Assembly: GCA_014360905.1 (NCBI GenBank) | Contig: JACIWW010000023.1 | Location: forward strand, 1 to 50,567 | DNA from: Chloroflexota bacterium | GTDB lineage: Bacteria > Chloroflexota > Anaerolineae > UBA2200 | Length of the DNA stretch: 50,567 nucleotides | Reading direction: 5' to 3' | Part shown: one piece after another, positions 30,197-38,656 of the stretch | How positions within the stretch are numbered: the stretch's first letter is position 1 | Layout of the letters: the number at the start of each line of letters is the position of its first letter | Translations under genes and position numbers: made by a program | The notes under the pieces: model-generated | Told to the model about the DNA's origin: nothing | Databases searched by the model: none | The model's input: the letters and a program-made list of their open reading frames with translations, nothing else

Positions 30197-30958
30197 ATGT
30201 TTAACTCCGAACGCAAACAAGCCATGCTGCTCCTCATTCGTGAACGTGGGCGGGCGACCGTGGCCGAACTGAGCGAACGTTTTGGCGTCAGCGCGGCTAC
30301 AGTGCGTCGCGATCTGGATGCCCTGGAGGACGAGGGGCTCATCCTCCGCGCCCACGGTGGCGCTTTCGTCGCCGAGCGCGCGCTTCCTGAACCGCCCATC
30401 ATCCAGAGGATGAAGGAGAACGAGGAGGCGAAGAGGAGGATCGGGAGAGCAGCCGCAGAACTGATACAGGATGGCGAGACCATCTTCCTGGGGTCTGGCA
30501 CGACGACCTTTGAAGTAGCCCGCAACCTAGCCGGCAAGAAGAACCTGACGGTGATCACCAACGCCCTCAATATCATCAACCTCTTGACAGACCAGCCCGA
30601 CGTCACGGTCATTGTCACGGGTGGATTGTTGCGCCATTCGGAGTTATCCATCATTGGCCACATCGCAGAGCAGACACTGAAGGAGTTGCGGGCGAACAAA
30701 GTGATCATGGGCATGAGGGCTATCAGCATCGAGGATGGCCTGACCAGCGATTATCTGCCCGAGATCATGACGGATAGGGCCATCATCCGCTCTGCCCCTG
30801 AAGTGATCTTGGTAGCCGACCATAGCAAATTAGGGAAGGTATCCACTGTTTTGGTGGCCCCTGTTACCGCGGTGCACAAAATCGTGACGGATTCGGCTGC
30901 CCCAGCGAATGTCGTAGCGGAGTTAAGGGCATTAGGCATAGAGGTAATCCTAGCGTAG
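30197..30958 (+). CDS. DeoR/GlpR-family transcriptional regulator
   Basis: 253 residues from ATG 30197 (GTG 30185 is the longer option). The N-terminal winged helix-turn-helix reads ERKQAMLLLIRERGRATVAE, LSERFGVSAATVRRDLDALE and LILRAHGGA, the classic DeoR signature. The C-terminal DeoRC sensor domain has FLGSGTTTFEVARNL and LTVITNALNI, a phosphosugar isomerase-like fold that binds sugar phosphates. It heads the PTS/NagA/SIS operon, so an amino-sugar phosphate is the probable effector. The promoter region has CACAATTGTG and GAGCAA repeats as possible operators. Confidence 0.93.
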   Translation: MFNSERKQAMLLLIRERGRATVAELSERFGVSAATVRRDLDALEDEGLILRAHGGAFVAERALPEPPIIQRMKENEEAKRRIGRAAAELIQDGETIFLGSGTTTFEVARNLAGKKNLTVITNALNIINLLTDQPDVTVIVTGGLLRHSELSIIGHIAEQTLKELRANKVIMGMRAISIEDGLTSDYLPEIMTDRAIIRSAPEVILVADHSKLGKVSTVLVAPVTAVHKIVTDSAAPANVVAELRALGIEVILA

Positions 30959-31022
30959 AGCAAATCTGCATGTCTTCGGAGTCAGGATCATCGCAGGTTA
31001 TAGTTAAGGAGGATATTACTAT

Positions 31023-31304
31023 ATGAGAATTGCTACTTTGTGTGGAATGGGCTTTGGCAGCAGCATGATGCTCAAAATGTTCATCGAAGAAATCTTGAAG
31101 GACCTGCACATGAAAGCAGAAGTTGTGCCGTGGGATCTGGGTACGTTCAAGGGGCAGCAAGCAGACATCATTGTGGCTCCGGTGGACATGGAGATGCATT
31201 TGCGGAGCACGCCGGCCAAGGTAGTGCTCATCAGAAACCTGGTTGATAAGAAAGAGTTGCGCGAAAAGCTGGTACCGATCTTGCAGGGGTGTCAAACTTC
31301 GTGA
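31023..31304 (+). CDS. PTS IIB component, ascorbate/galactitol type
   Basis: 93 residues, ATG behind aggagg. MRIATLCGMGFGSSMMLKMF carries the P-loop with Cys8, the residue phosphorylated by IIA in the UlaB/SgcB/GatB branch. The rest is the small Rossmann-like IIB fold (DIIVAPVDME, VVLIRNLVDKKELREKL). It hands phosphate to the sugar taken up by the IIC in the next gene but one. No IIA, HPr or EI gene is in this window, so these must be supplied elsewhere. Confidence 0.9.
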   Translation: MRIATLCGMGFGSSMMLKMFIEEILKDLHMKAEVVPWDLGTFKGQQADIIVAPVDMEMHLRSTPAKVVLIRNLVDKKELREKLVPILQGCQTS

Positions 31305-31506
31305 ACGGTTTCTTTGCTGGGGGATGAGACGACGGATTAGGTGTGAGAAAGCCTTTGCGCTGGCTCAGGGGCATGTACGCAGTGGAGACGTCATGGGCAG
31401 TGATAGATCGAGAGAAAGGAGGTGATGGACAAAGTACAGTTGCTCAGGTGATGAATATTGATTGGGAACCCTTTCTACCTTAAAAAATCAAAAGGAGGAA
31501 AATCCA

Positions 31507-32796
31507 ATGTTTCAATTTATCCTACAGTTGATTCAGACACCGGCAGCAATCCTTGGATTGATCGCGTTGGTGGGCTTGCTCATCCAGCGCAAGAGCGCTG
31601 GTGAGGTCATCAGCGGCACGCTCAAGACCGTTCTGGGCGTACTTATTCTGAATGTGGGTATCGGTGCTCTGATCAATGCGCTGGTCCCCATTCAGAGCAT
31701 GTTCACCAAAGCGTTCAAAGTCGAGGGCTTCGTTACCTTTGACGAAGCTTGCCTGGGCGCTGTGCAAGCGGCAAACATCGGCGGAATCGCTGCAGAAATC
31801 TCACTTACCATGCTCTTCGGGTACATTGTCCATATCCTCCTAGCTCGCTTCACGCCGTGGAAGTACATCTACCTTACCGGTCACATGTTCTGGATCCACG
31901 CCGGCGCTTTCGCTATCCTCTACCACTCCTTCGGTTTGCCCTTCTGGCTGGTCGTGCTCTTGGCCTCCATCACCGATGGCTTGTACATGACGCTGGCTCC
32001 GGCCTTGGCCCAGCCCTTCATGCGCAGGATCACAGGCTCGGATGAGATCGCCTTTGGTCATGGTCAGACGCTGTTGAATGTGACTGGTGGTTGGTTGGCT
32101 AGGTTGGTTGGTAAGCCCGAAGAAAGCGCCGAGGAATTGAAACTGCCTCAAGGGCTGGCCTTCTTCCGCGATATGGCCATCTCCATCTCGCTGATCATGC
32201 TGATCATCGTTCTCATCGCAATGTTCATCGCGGGACCAGCCTACGTGACCGAACTCAGTGGGGGCCAGAACTGGATCGTCTTCTCCATTCTGCAGGCCTT
32301 GGGCTTCACCGCAGGTGTGCTCGTTTTGATACAGGGTGTGCGTATGCTCATTGCCGAAATCGTTCCTGCTTTCAAGGGCGTTGCGGATGTGGTCGTTCCG
32401 GGCGCTAAGCCGGCGCTGGACTGTCCGGTGATTTATCCTTATGCGCCGGTTTCCCTGATGATCGGGCTCATCACGGGGAGCATCGCTCAGGTGGTTGCCA
32501 TTGCTCTCCTGGCCGCCCTTGGCTGGCCGATCCCCATCCCGAGCATGATCGCTGCGTTCTTCGCCAGTGGCTCGGGGGCTATCTTCGGCAATGCCTATGG
32601 TGGCAGACGGGGAGCGATCCTCGGTGGCTTCTGGTGGTGCTTCGCTGCTTGGATCATGATCAGCCTGGGCTACAGACTCCAGATCTTTGGCAACTTGGCA
32701 GCCATGGGCGCGGAAAACCTGTTCTTCACTTGCCCAGACGCGATCTTGCCTGCCTTTGGCATCTGGGGTATAGCAAAGCTCCTGGGGCTCGGCTGA
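31507..32796 (+). CDS. PTS IIC permease, UlaA/SgaT family
   Basis: 429 residues, ATG 31507 with aaaggagg 9 bases upstream. About eleven hydrophobic helices. Typical UlaA segments are VLGVLILNVGIGALINALVP, GHMFWIHAGAFAIL, and FASGSGAIFGNAYGGRRGAI near the C-terminus. These permeases import L-ascorbate or other sugars as phosphates with IIB. The neighbouring NagA and SIS genes suggest the substrate is an amino sugar or its acid, not ascorbate. A 202-base gap after the IIB gene holds no reading frame of note, though a strong aaaggaggtg-ATG pair at about 31414-31425 opens only an 8-codon frame. Confidence 0.9.
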   Translation: MFQFILQLIQTPAAILGLIALVGLLIQRKSAGEVISGTLKTVLGVLILNVGIGALINALVPIQSMFTKAFKVEGFVTFDEACLGAVQAANIGGIAAEISLTMLFGYIVHILLARFTPWKYIYLTGHMFWIHAGAFAILYHSFGLPFWLVVLLASITDGLYMTLAPALAQPFMRRITGSDEIAFGHGQTLLNVTGGWLARLVGKPEESAEELKLPQGLAFFRDMAISISLIMLIIVLIAMFIAGPAYVTELSGGQNWIVFSILQALGFTAGVLVLIQGVRMLIAEIVPAFKGVADVVVPGAKPALDCPVIYPYAPVSLMIGLITGSIAQVVAIALLAALGWPIPIPSMIAAFFASGSGAIFGNAYGGRRGAILGGFWWCFAAWIMISLGYRLQIFGNLAAMGAENLFFTCPDAILPAFGIWGIAKLLGLG

Positions 32797-32855
32797 TAGC
32801 CAGGCTGTATGTCCTCGCTACCTAAATCATAAGGATCGAGACGCTTGATTTAGGG

Positions 32856-32888
32856 CTGAGGGCCAGTCCAAACTGTGCTGGCCCTCAG
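32856..32888 (+). terminator. Hairpin after the IIC gene, possible partial terminator
   Basis: CTGAGGGCCAG (32856-32866) and CTGGCCCTCAG (32878-32888), an 11-bp stem with 11-base loop, then tccttat. The T-run is poor, so it may stabilise the upstream mRNA or end part of the transcripts before the sugar-isomerase genes. The rest of 32797-33000 shows no gene. Confidence 0.65.
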
Positions 32889-33000
32889 TCCTTATGCGCT
32901 CGTTTTCTCGGGCTCATGGTGGCTCTACCAGATTTGCTGAATGCAAAAAGCAATCCAATAATATTTTAAGATTTGACGCATGACCTAATCACTGAATAGA

Positions 33001-33747
33001 ATGACGGATAGAAATGCTTTCGAACTCTATCTGGATGAGATCCAGAGCACGCTGAACGATATTCGCGAGAAGCAAAAGACAAATATCCTCGAAGCAGCGG
33101 AGATCATTGCTCAATCGGTCGCTCAGGGTGGCATTCTCCATGTTTTCGGTGCTTCTCACTCCCAATTGTTGGCGCAAGAGATCTTCTACCGAGCGGGATG
33201 TTTGGCGCCCACGAATGTGATGGTCGAACCAACGTTGGGATTGCGCAAGGCAAGCGAGAACTGCTACTGGTACGAGCGTCAAGAGGCTTATGGCAAGGTT
33301 GTCTTTGACGCTTATCGCATTGAACCCGGCGATGTCCTCCTCGTTATCTCCACTTCGGGGCGTAACGAGGTGCCGGTGGAGGTGGCCTTGCAGGCGAAGA
33401 AACGAGGCTTGAAAGTCATCGCTCTTTTATCTCAACCCTATTGCGCCAGCGTCGAGCCCCGACATTCCAGTGGCAAGAAGCTCCCCGACATAGCCGACGT
33501 GGTTCTGGATAACCGAGCGGTGTTTGGAGATGCCGCCATCGAACTCGAGGGCGTCTCTCATAAGGTGGGTCCCACGTCAGGGGTCATTGGCACAGCTATC
33601 CTTCAAGCACTGATCGTCCAAGTTACTCAAATGTTAGCAGAAAAAGGCGTGGAGCCGCCTATTTGGGTTTCTGTGAACGTTCCCGGCGGCGCTGAGATTA
33701 ATGTCAAGTATCTGGAGAAGTACAAAGGTAGGATCAAACATCTGTAA
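33001..33747 (+). CDS. SIS-domain sugar phosphate isomerase-like protein (first paralogue)
   Basis: 248 residues. The single SIS fold begins with a helical segment (FELYLDEIQSTLNDIREKQK), then ILHVFGASHSQLLAQEIFYR, VLLVISTSGRNEVPVEVALQ and a lysine-containing HSSGKKLPDIADVVLDN. The SGRN motif and overall plan match the UPF0309/YbbI-type sugar isomerases that act on phosphorylated amino sugars. It is clearly related to the protein at 34953-35690 (SHS, IFYRAG, SGRN, SGKK and ADVV/ADLV all shared). Start ATG 33001 has only a weak ribosome site. It is followed after 29 bases by nagA. Confidence 0.9.
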   Translation: MTDRNAFELYLDEIQSTLNDIREKQKTNILEAAEIIAQSVAQGGILHVFGASHSQLLAQEIFYRAGCLAPTNVMVEPTLGLRKASENCYWYERQEAYGKVVFDAYRIEPGDVLLVISTSGRNEVPVEVALQAKKRGLKVIALLSQPYCASVEPRHSSGKKLPDIADVVLDNRAVFGDAAIELEGVSHKVGPTSGVIGTAILQALIVQVTQMLAEKGVEPPIWVSVNVPGGAEINVKYLEKYKGRIKHL

Positions 33748-33776
33748 AAATCTTGTTTCAGAAAAGGTGACGAAAA

Positions 33777-34937
33777 ATGCATCGGCTTATCATTCTCAAT
33801 GGACGGGTGATCACTCCATGGCAAGTGTTAGAGAAGGCCACAGTGGTCGTCGAAGAGGGTAAGATCGTCGAAGTGCGAGAGGGGTACGAGCTCTCGGACC
33901 AGAAGGACACCATTATTGATGCCACGGGCAAAATAGTGAGTCCTGGCTACATAGATATTCACGTTCATGGCGCAGCCAGCTATGACACTATGGATGCCAG
34001 TCCGCAGGCCATCCAAGGGATGGCGCGTTTTTTCGCCGCTCATGGCGTGACTGGCTTTCTGCCTACAACGACCACGGCACCTCAAGAAGCCATCTTGGCT
34101 GCTATTGCGAATGCCTCTCTGTGTCAAAGGGAAGGAACAGGCGGCGCGCGTGTACTAGGAGTGCACTTGGAGGGGCCTTATATTAGTCCCAACCAGCCTG
34201 GGGCTCAGCACCCACAATATATTCGACCTGCGCACCCCGAGGAATACCAGCAGTTCTTTTCCTGGGATAACATCAAATTGATCACCCTGGCTCCAGAGAT
34301 CCCCGAGAACATGGCTTTTATCCCTTATGCCATGAGCCGAGGAGCGGCCGTAGCTGTTGGCCACTCGGCAGCCAGTTATGAGGATATTGTGACCGCGGTA
34401 GCAGAGGGGCTCAGCCAAAGCACCCATACCTTCAACGGCATGGTGGGGCTCCACCATCGCCAGCCAGGGACGGCAGGAGCGGTCTTGGCTCTCGATGACA
34501 TCTATGCCCAGGTGATCGTGGACAACGTGCACATTCACCCGGCTGTGGTCAAGATCCTCGTACGGGCCAAAGGGACGGCGCGCACAGTGCTGATTACGGA
34601 CGCCATGCGCGCCACAGGTATGCCTGATGGTGAATATGAACTTGGCGGACGGAAGGTGACGGTCTCTCGCGGCGAGGCGCGGCTGCCCTCAGGAACGCTG
34701 GCGGGCAGCACCTTGACCATGGATCGGGCTGTGCGCAGTGCCATGGCGGATACAGGTCTCGCCTTTGAGCAGGTGTTACCTATGGCTACCAGTGTGCCTG
34801 CCGAGTCCATCGGTCTGGCTGACCAGGTGGGTTCTATCGCACCCGGTAAAACCGCGGACATGATCCTGCTAACCCCCGATTATCGGGTAGCTGCAACCAT
34901 TGTACAGGGTCAAGTAGTGTATCAGAAGAATAATTAG
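33777..34937 (+). CDS. nagA: N-acetylglucosamine-6-phosphate deacetylase
   Basis: 386 residues, full length for NagA, which converts GlcNAc-6-P to GlcN-6-P and acetate. Motifs in order: IDIHVHGAASYDTMDASP, FLPTTTTAP, GVHLEGPYISP (metal-site Glu), AVGHSAASYED (His), STHTFNGM (His), HIHPAVVKIL, and VLITDAMRATGMPDGEY (catalytic Asp). A C-terminal beta segment ends MILLTPDYRVAATIVQGQVV. It lies between two SIS-isomerase paralogues, downstream of the PTS genes and under the DeoR regulator, so it handles the imported phosphosugar. Confidence 0.96.
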   Translation: MHRLIILNGRVITPWQVLEKATVVVEEGKIVEVREGYELSDQKDTIIDATGKIVSPGYIDIHVHGAASYDTMDASPQAIQGMARFFAAHGVTGFLPTTTTAPQEAILAAIANASLCQREGTGGARVLGVHLEGPYISPNQPGAQHPQYIRPAHPEEYQQFFSWDNIKLITLAPEIPENMAFIPYAMSRGAAVAVGHSAASYEDIVTAVAEGLSQSTHTFNGMVGLHHRQPGTAGAVLALDDIYAQVIVDNVHIHPAVVKILVRAKGTARTVLITDAMRATGMPDGEYELGGRKVTVSRGEARLPSGTLAGSTLTMDRAVRSAMADTGLAFEQVLPMATSVPAESIGLADQVGSIAPGKTADMILLTPDYRVAATIVQGQVVYQKNN

Positions 34938-34952
34938 TTAAGGAGGACAGAG

Positions 34953-35690
34953 ATGCTAGCACGTGATTACCTGGACAAAGTAATTGACATGATGAAGCAG
35001 CTCCGGGATACGCAGCTGCAGGCTATTGACCAGGCCGGAGAGATGATTGCTCAAGCAATCGTGGATGGACATTCGCTGTTTGCTTTTGGCTGCAGCCATT
35101 CTGCGGTGCCTGTGGAGGATATTTTCTACCGCGCAGGTGGCCTTATGCTCGTCAATCCTATCTTTGGACCGGGCTTGACACTGGACATCCATCCACCGAC
35201 GATTACCAGCCAGGTCGAACAACTCCCTGGCTACGCCAAGATCTTGCTCAACCGCTTGCCCACGGCTCCCGGGGATGTGCTCATCCTAGTTTCCGTCTCA
35301 GGACGCAACCACGTGCCAATCGAGATGGCTATGGCAGCAAAAGAAAAGGGCATGAAGGTGATCGGCATCACTTCCATGCAATATACGAATGCCGTGACCT
35401 CGCGCCACCCCAGTGGAAAAAAGATGTACGAGTTCGCGGATTTGGTGATTGACAACCTCTCGGCACCAGGCGATGCGGTGCTGGAAGTAGAAGGAGCGCC
35501 CCAGAAGATCTGCCCTACCTCTGGTGCAATTGGTTGTGCCCTCCTGCACGCTGTCATCGCCGCTACAGTGGAGAAGCTGTTGGCCAAGGGTTTCACGCCA
35601 CCTATCTATCTGGCCGCTAACGTGGATGGAGGAGCGGAATACAACCGCAAGATGATGGCGCAGTACAAGGAGCGCATGTACTACTTGTGA
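34953..35690 (+). CDS. SIS-domain sugar phosphate isomerase-like protein (second paralogue)
   Basis: 245 residues, ATG behind aaggagg. Same plan as the first paralogue: SLFAFGCSHSAVPVEDIFYR, LILVSVSGRNHVPIEMAMAA, HPSGKKMYEFADLVIDN and a C-terminal region with AANVDGGAEYNRK matching VNVPGGAEINVK. The two copies flank nagA and probably have related but distinct substrates, or form a heteromer. It starts 15 bases after nagA, clearly in the same operon. Confidence 0.9.
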   Translation: MLARDYLDKVIDMMKQLRDTQLQAIDQAGEMIAQAIVDGHSLFAFGCSHSAVPVEDIFYRAGGLMLVNPIFGPGLTLDIHPPTITSQVEQLPGYAKILLNRLPTAPGDVLILVSVSGRNHVPIEMAMAAKEKGMKVIGITSMQYTNAVTSRHPSGKKMYEFADLVIDNLSAPGDAVLEVEGAPQKICPTSGAIGCALLHAVIAATVEKLLAKGFTPPIYLAANVDGGAEYNRKMMAQYKERMYYL

Positions 35691-35744
35691 GATGCGCACA
35701 TCCTTGGTTATAATCTTCACAGCCAAAGGGGAGGGACACATGCT

Positions 35745-36806
35745 ATGACCGAACGAGGGATGCACACGCTCAAGGAGATTCGCGGGCAGGCCAAAGCCTG
35801 GGCGCAAGCACTGCACGAAGCCCAGTCCGCCTTGCCCAGAATTCGGAAGTTGTGGTCTCAGCAGGATGTGGCTGAGGTGCTATTTTGTGGCTGTGGCTCA
35901 ACGCACTACCTATCTCTCGCCGCAGCAGCCGCATTCCAAGCCGAGACAGGCATCCGAGCGCGTGCCTTGCCTTCGTCGGAGGTCTTCCTGTTCCCAGACA
36001 TCGCCATACCTCCTGGGAAGAGCCTGCTGGTCACCATTTCTCGCTCCGGCGAGACCACCGAGACGGTGCGGGCAGCCAAAGCCTTTGCCGAGCGCAAGGG
36101 CAAGGACAGCGTGCTCGTCATCACCTGCTACGGCCAAAGCACCCTCGCCGGTCTGACGGCAGCGCCGCTTATCGCGAGCGCGGCTCAAGAGCAAAGCTAT
36201 GCCCAGACAGCCTCTTTTTCCTCCATGCTGGTGCTGGCTCTCAGTTTAATCGGGGAGGTGGCAGGGCGGCCGGCTCTGGCCCAGGCTCTGCACACGCTCC
36301 CCGAGCGCGGTGAACTGCTCGTCAGTGAGCGGATCGAGGAGGCGATGCGCCGGCTGGGTGCGGATGAGCGCTACCAACGTTTTTTCTTCCTCGGTTCAGG
36401 CCCCAATTATGGACTGGCCTGCGAGGGCATGCTGAAACTGAAGGAGATGTCGGTTTCTCCCTCCGAAGCCTACCACTTCTTGGAATTTCGCCATGGGCCG
36501 CGTTCCATGGTGAATGACCGTTCCCTTGTGATCGGGCTGCTCTCCGATCGCGCGACGCAGGAGGAAGTGTCCATGCTGGCCGAAATACAGAAACTTGGTG
36601 CACATATCATGGTCATCGGCGAGAGTCCATCCCAACTTGGCACGCTGAAGCCCGAGTACGCTGTCTGGGTGGAGTCGGGATTGCCGGAGACTCTGCGCGG
36701 CCCTCTCTACTTGCCGCCCATGCAATACCTGGCCTACTATCACGCCATGCACAAGGGGCTGAACCCCGATCGCCCCACCAATGTCGAGGCTGTGATTTAC
36801 ATATAA
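35745..36806 (+). CDS. Tandem-SIS aminotransferase/deaminase-like protein (GlmS C-terminal/AgaS/FrlB type)
   Basis: 353 residues; ATG 35745 with ggggaggg 8 bases upstream. Two SIS domains as in the isomerase half of GlmS: first VLFCGCGSTHYLSLAAAAAF with LVTISRSGETTETVRAAKAF, second FFFLGSGPNYGLACEGMLKL with KEMSVSPSEAYHFLEFRHGP. The N-terminal glutaminase domain of GlmS is absent, so it is more likely a deaminase or isomerase of amino-sugar phosphates (NagB-II/AgaS/FrlB type), which would follow NagA. The C-terminal NPDRPTNVEAVIYI is typical of that group. Confidence 0.9.
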   Translation: MTERGMHTLKEIRGQAKAWAQALHEAQSALPRIRKLWSQQDVAEVLFCGCGSTHYLSLAAAAAFQAETGIRARALPSSEVFLFPDIAIPPGKSLLVTISRSGETTETVRAAKAFAERKGKDSVLVITCYGQSTLAGLTAAPLIASAAQEQSYAQTASFSSMLVLALSLIGEVAGRPALAQALHTLPERGELLVSERIEEAMRRLGADERYQRFFFLGSGPNYGLACEGMLKLKEMSVSPSEAYHFLEFRHGPRSMVNDRSLVIGLLSDRATQEEVSMLAEIQKLGAHIMVIGESPSQLGTLKPEYAVWVESGLPETLRGPLYLPPMQYLAYYHAMHKGLNPDRPTNVEAVIYI

Positions 36807-36868
36807 ACACGTACAATCTAACCCCGCTGCACTTGTACATAACATAACTGAAATAACAAGGAGCCGAT

Positions 36869-37714
36869 GTGATTGACTTTCATACCCACCCGATGCTCGT
36901 GCGCGAGATGATCGCCAAGTACCCTGAGCTGGAGACTGCGGCGCGAAAAGTGTTCTTCATCCAGAACATCCTGCAGCCTTTGGAGACCTTTTTCCTGGAA
37001 CTGGATATCTCTGGCTTGGAACGGGCTGTGCTTCTGCCCATTGACGCCACTTCGACTCGGGGCTGTTGTTTGTACACCAACGAGCAGATCGCCGAACTTT
37101 GTGCGCTGAGCGATCGTTTCGTGGGTTTTGCCAGCGTAGACCCGCATGACTCCGCTGCCCCGGAGAAGTTGCGCCGCGCTGTCGAGCAACTAGGGCTACG
37201 CGGCTTGAAACTTGCCCCACCCATGCAGGAATTCTACCCCGATGACCGCACGCTTGCCTATCCACTCTACGAGGTGGCGCAGGAACTACGCATACCCGTG
37301 GTGCTCCATGCAGGTATGTCGTGGGAGCCAGGCAGCAGGGCGAAATATGGCCATCCCATGCATCTGGAGGACGTGGCGGCTGACTTTCCGCAACTCAACA
37401 TCGTCATCGCCCATTTCGCCTGGCCGTGGGTGCTGGAAGCAGTGATGCTGGCGCTGAAGTATCCCAACGTGTACATTGACACGTCCTGCCTCTATTTCGA
37501 CAACCCGACCGATTTCATGCGCTTTGTCATCGGTGGGCAGGTACCGGTAAGCCTCATCGAAAAGAGCCTACGCAACCAGATCGTGTTCGGCTCCAACTAT
37601 CCGCGGGTGGAGATCAAGAACATGGCACGGGCAGTGCGCAGCGTGGGACTGAGCGAGGGGTGCCTGGACTTGATCTTCCGCGACAACGCACGCCATTTGC
37701 TGGGAGAGGTATAG
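36869..37714 (+). CDS. Amidohydrolase-2 family TIM-barrel hydrolase/decarboxylase
   Basis: 281 residues, GTG start at 36869 with aaggag 5 bases upstream. MIDFHTHP supplies the first metal His pair, VVLHAGMSWEPG the next His, and IVIAHFAWPWV a further His. In the last motif, usually G-(T/S)-D-x-P, the sequence is VFGSNYPRVE, with Asn where the metal/catalytic Asp is expected. The middle contains GLRGLKLAPPMQEFYPDD, common in this family. It may hydrolyse or decarboxylate a sugar-derived acid. It overlaps the next gene by spacing of one base, so it is co-translated. Confidence 0.85.
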   Translation: MIDFHTHPMLVREMIAKYPELETAARKVFFIQNILQPLETFFLELDISGLERAVLLPIDATSTRGCCLYTNEQIAELCALSDRFVGFASVDPHDSAAPEKLRRAVEQLGLRGLKLAPPMQEFYPDDRTLAYPLYEVAQELRIPVVLHAGMSWEPGSRAKYGHPMHLEDVAADFPQLNIVIAHFAWPWVLEAVMLALKYPNVYIDTSCLYFDNPTDFMRFVIGGQVPVSLIEKSLRNQIVFGSNYPRVEIKNMARAVRSVGLSEGCLDLIFRDNARHLLGEV

Positions 37715-37715
37715 C

Positions 37716-38147
37716 ATGAAAATCGTGTTGGAGAAAATCGAACTGCAGACGCGGCGCGACAAGGAACTGATTGACATCACCCCGCAGGTGGAGCGCATCG
37801 TGAGGGAGAGTGGTGTCCGCGAGGGCGTGGTGAATGTGCTGACCATGCACACATCGTCTGGGCTGCTCGTGACCGAGGGGCTGCCGTGTCTGGAACGTGA
37901 CATCATCAAGCACCTCGAGACACTGGCTCCAGACGAGGGTGACTACTACCATAACCGTTACCTGGACATTGACGGACGACTAGGCTTTAACGCCGGAGCG
38001 CATCTGAAAAGCGTGCTGGGCGGTATCCAAGTCTTCTTTCCCATCCACGAAGGCGCTATGGTCAAAGGTTCGCGTCAGCGCATCTACTTTGCCGAGTACG
38101 ATGGACCCCTGTGCCGCACGTATTGTGTGCAAGTGCTGGGCGAGTAA
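37716..38147 (+). CDS. yjbQ: YjbQ/UPF0047 family protein
   Basis: 143 residues. MKIVLEKIELQTRRDKELID leads to VNVLTMHTSSGLLVTEGLP (the conserved H-T-S/T-x-x-L-x-x-x-E motif) and GAHLKSVLGGIQVFFPIHEG with RQRIYFAEYDGPLCRTYCVQ, the full family pattern. E. coli YjbQ has thiamine phosphate synthase activity in vitro, but the true role is unsettled. Only one base separates it from the amidohydrolase stop. It is the last gene of the operon. The gap to the cupin gene (38148-38252) shows nothing. Confidence 0.93.
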   Translation: MKIVLEKIELQTRRDKELIDITPQVERIVRESGVREGVVNVLTMHTSSGLLVTEGLPCLERDIIKHLETLAPDEGDYYHNRYLDIDGRLGFNAGAHLKSVLGGIQVFFPIHEGAMVKGSRQRIYFAEYDGPLCRTYCVQVLGE

Positions 38148-38252
38148 GGACTGTCCGTACTGCTTCCTCTCTCGCTATGTCCAGTGTCGCTGCCCAGCCC
38201 TCGAGCTAGTGCGGGCGACGCCTGGCTTTGCTGCCACTGCCGGGAACTGCGG

Positions 38253-38588
38253 CTAGCCCTCGCCGCGCAAGGGTACCAGGCACATGAAGCGCAGCGTCTC
38301 CTGGCTGGTGTTTTTGATGCTGTGCATTTCGTTGGGGGCGATCAGAATGGCATCGCCTGGCCCAATGGGCGTCTCGCCATCGCTGGATACGGCCAGCCCG
38401 CTGCCTGCCAGCACAAAGACCTCATGCTCCCAATCGTGCTGATGCCAAGGCGAGGCTGTGCCTGGGGGCAGGTCGAAGATGCGCATGACAAACCCGGGCG
38501 CGCCTTGCTCAGGTCCGATGACAACCCGCTTCTGGATATTGCCTTCATAGGATATGGCGGGCACGTCCTGGTAATTTCGAATCAACAT
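38253..38588 (-). CDS. Small cupin-domain protein
   Basis: 111 residues, a single cupin barrel. SPWHQHDWEHEVFVLAGSG gives the His-x-His-x4-Glu metal set, and PIGPGDAILIAPNEMHSIKN the second motif with His. It is probably a metal-binding sugar or small-molecule isomerase, or a sensor. ATG at 38588 is preceded on its strand by aaaggagaagcag. It is convergent with yjbQ. The substrate is unknown. Confidence 0.9.
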   Translation of the reverse strand: MLIRNYQDVPAISYEGNIQKRVVIGPEQGAPGFVMRIFDLPPGTASPWHQHDWEHEVFVLAGSGLAVSSDGETPIGPGDAILIAPNEMHSIKNTSQETLRFMCLVPLRGEG

Positions 38589-38656
38589 GTACTGCTTCTC
38601 CTTTCGCGGTCGTGGTCAGCAAATCCCTCGCACCCAGGCGGCATGCATCATGAAAG

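Noticed and set aside
31414-31450. Strong ribosome site with ATG between the IIB and IIC genes
   Set aside because: It opens only an 8-codon frame; it could be a leader peptide, but nothing else supports a gene.
32973-33001. TTGACG...TAGAAT as a promoter for the first SIS gene
   Set aside because: The -10 box would overlap the start codon, which would put the transcript start inside the gene; the context of an operon makes it unnecessary.
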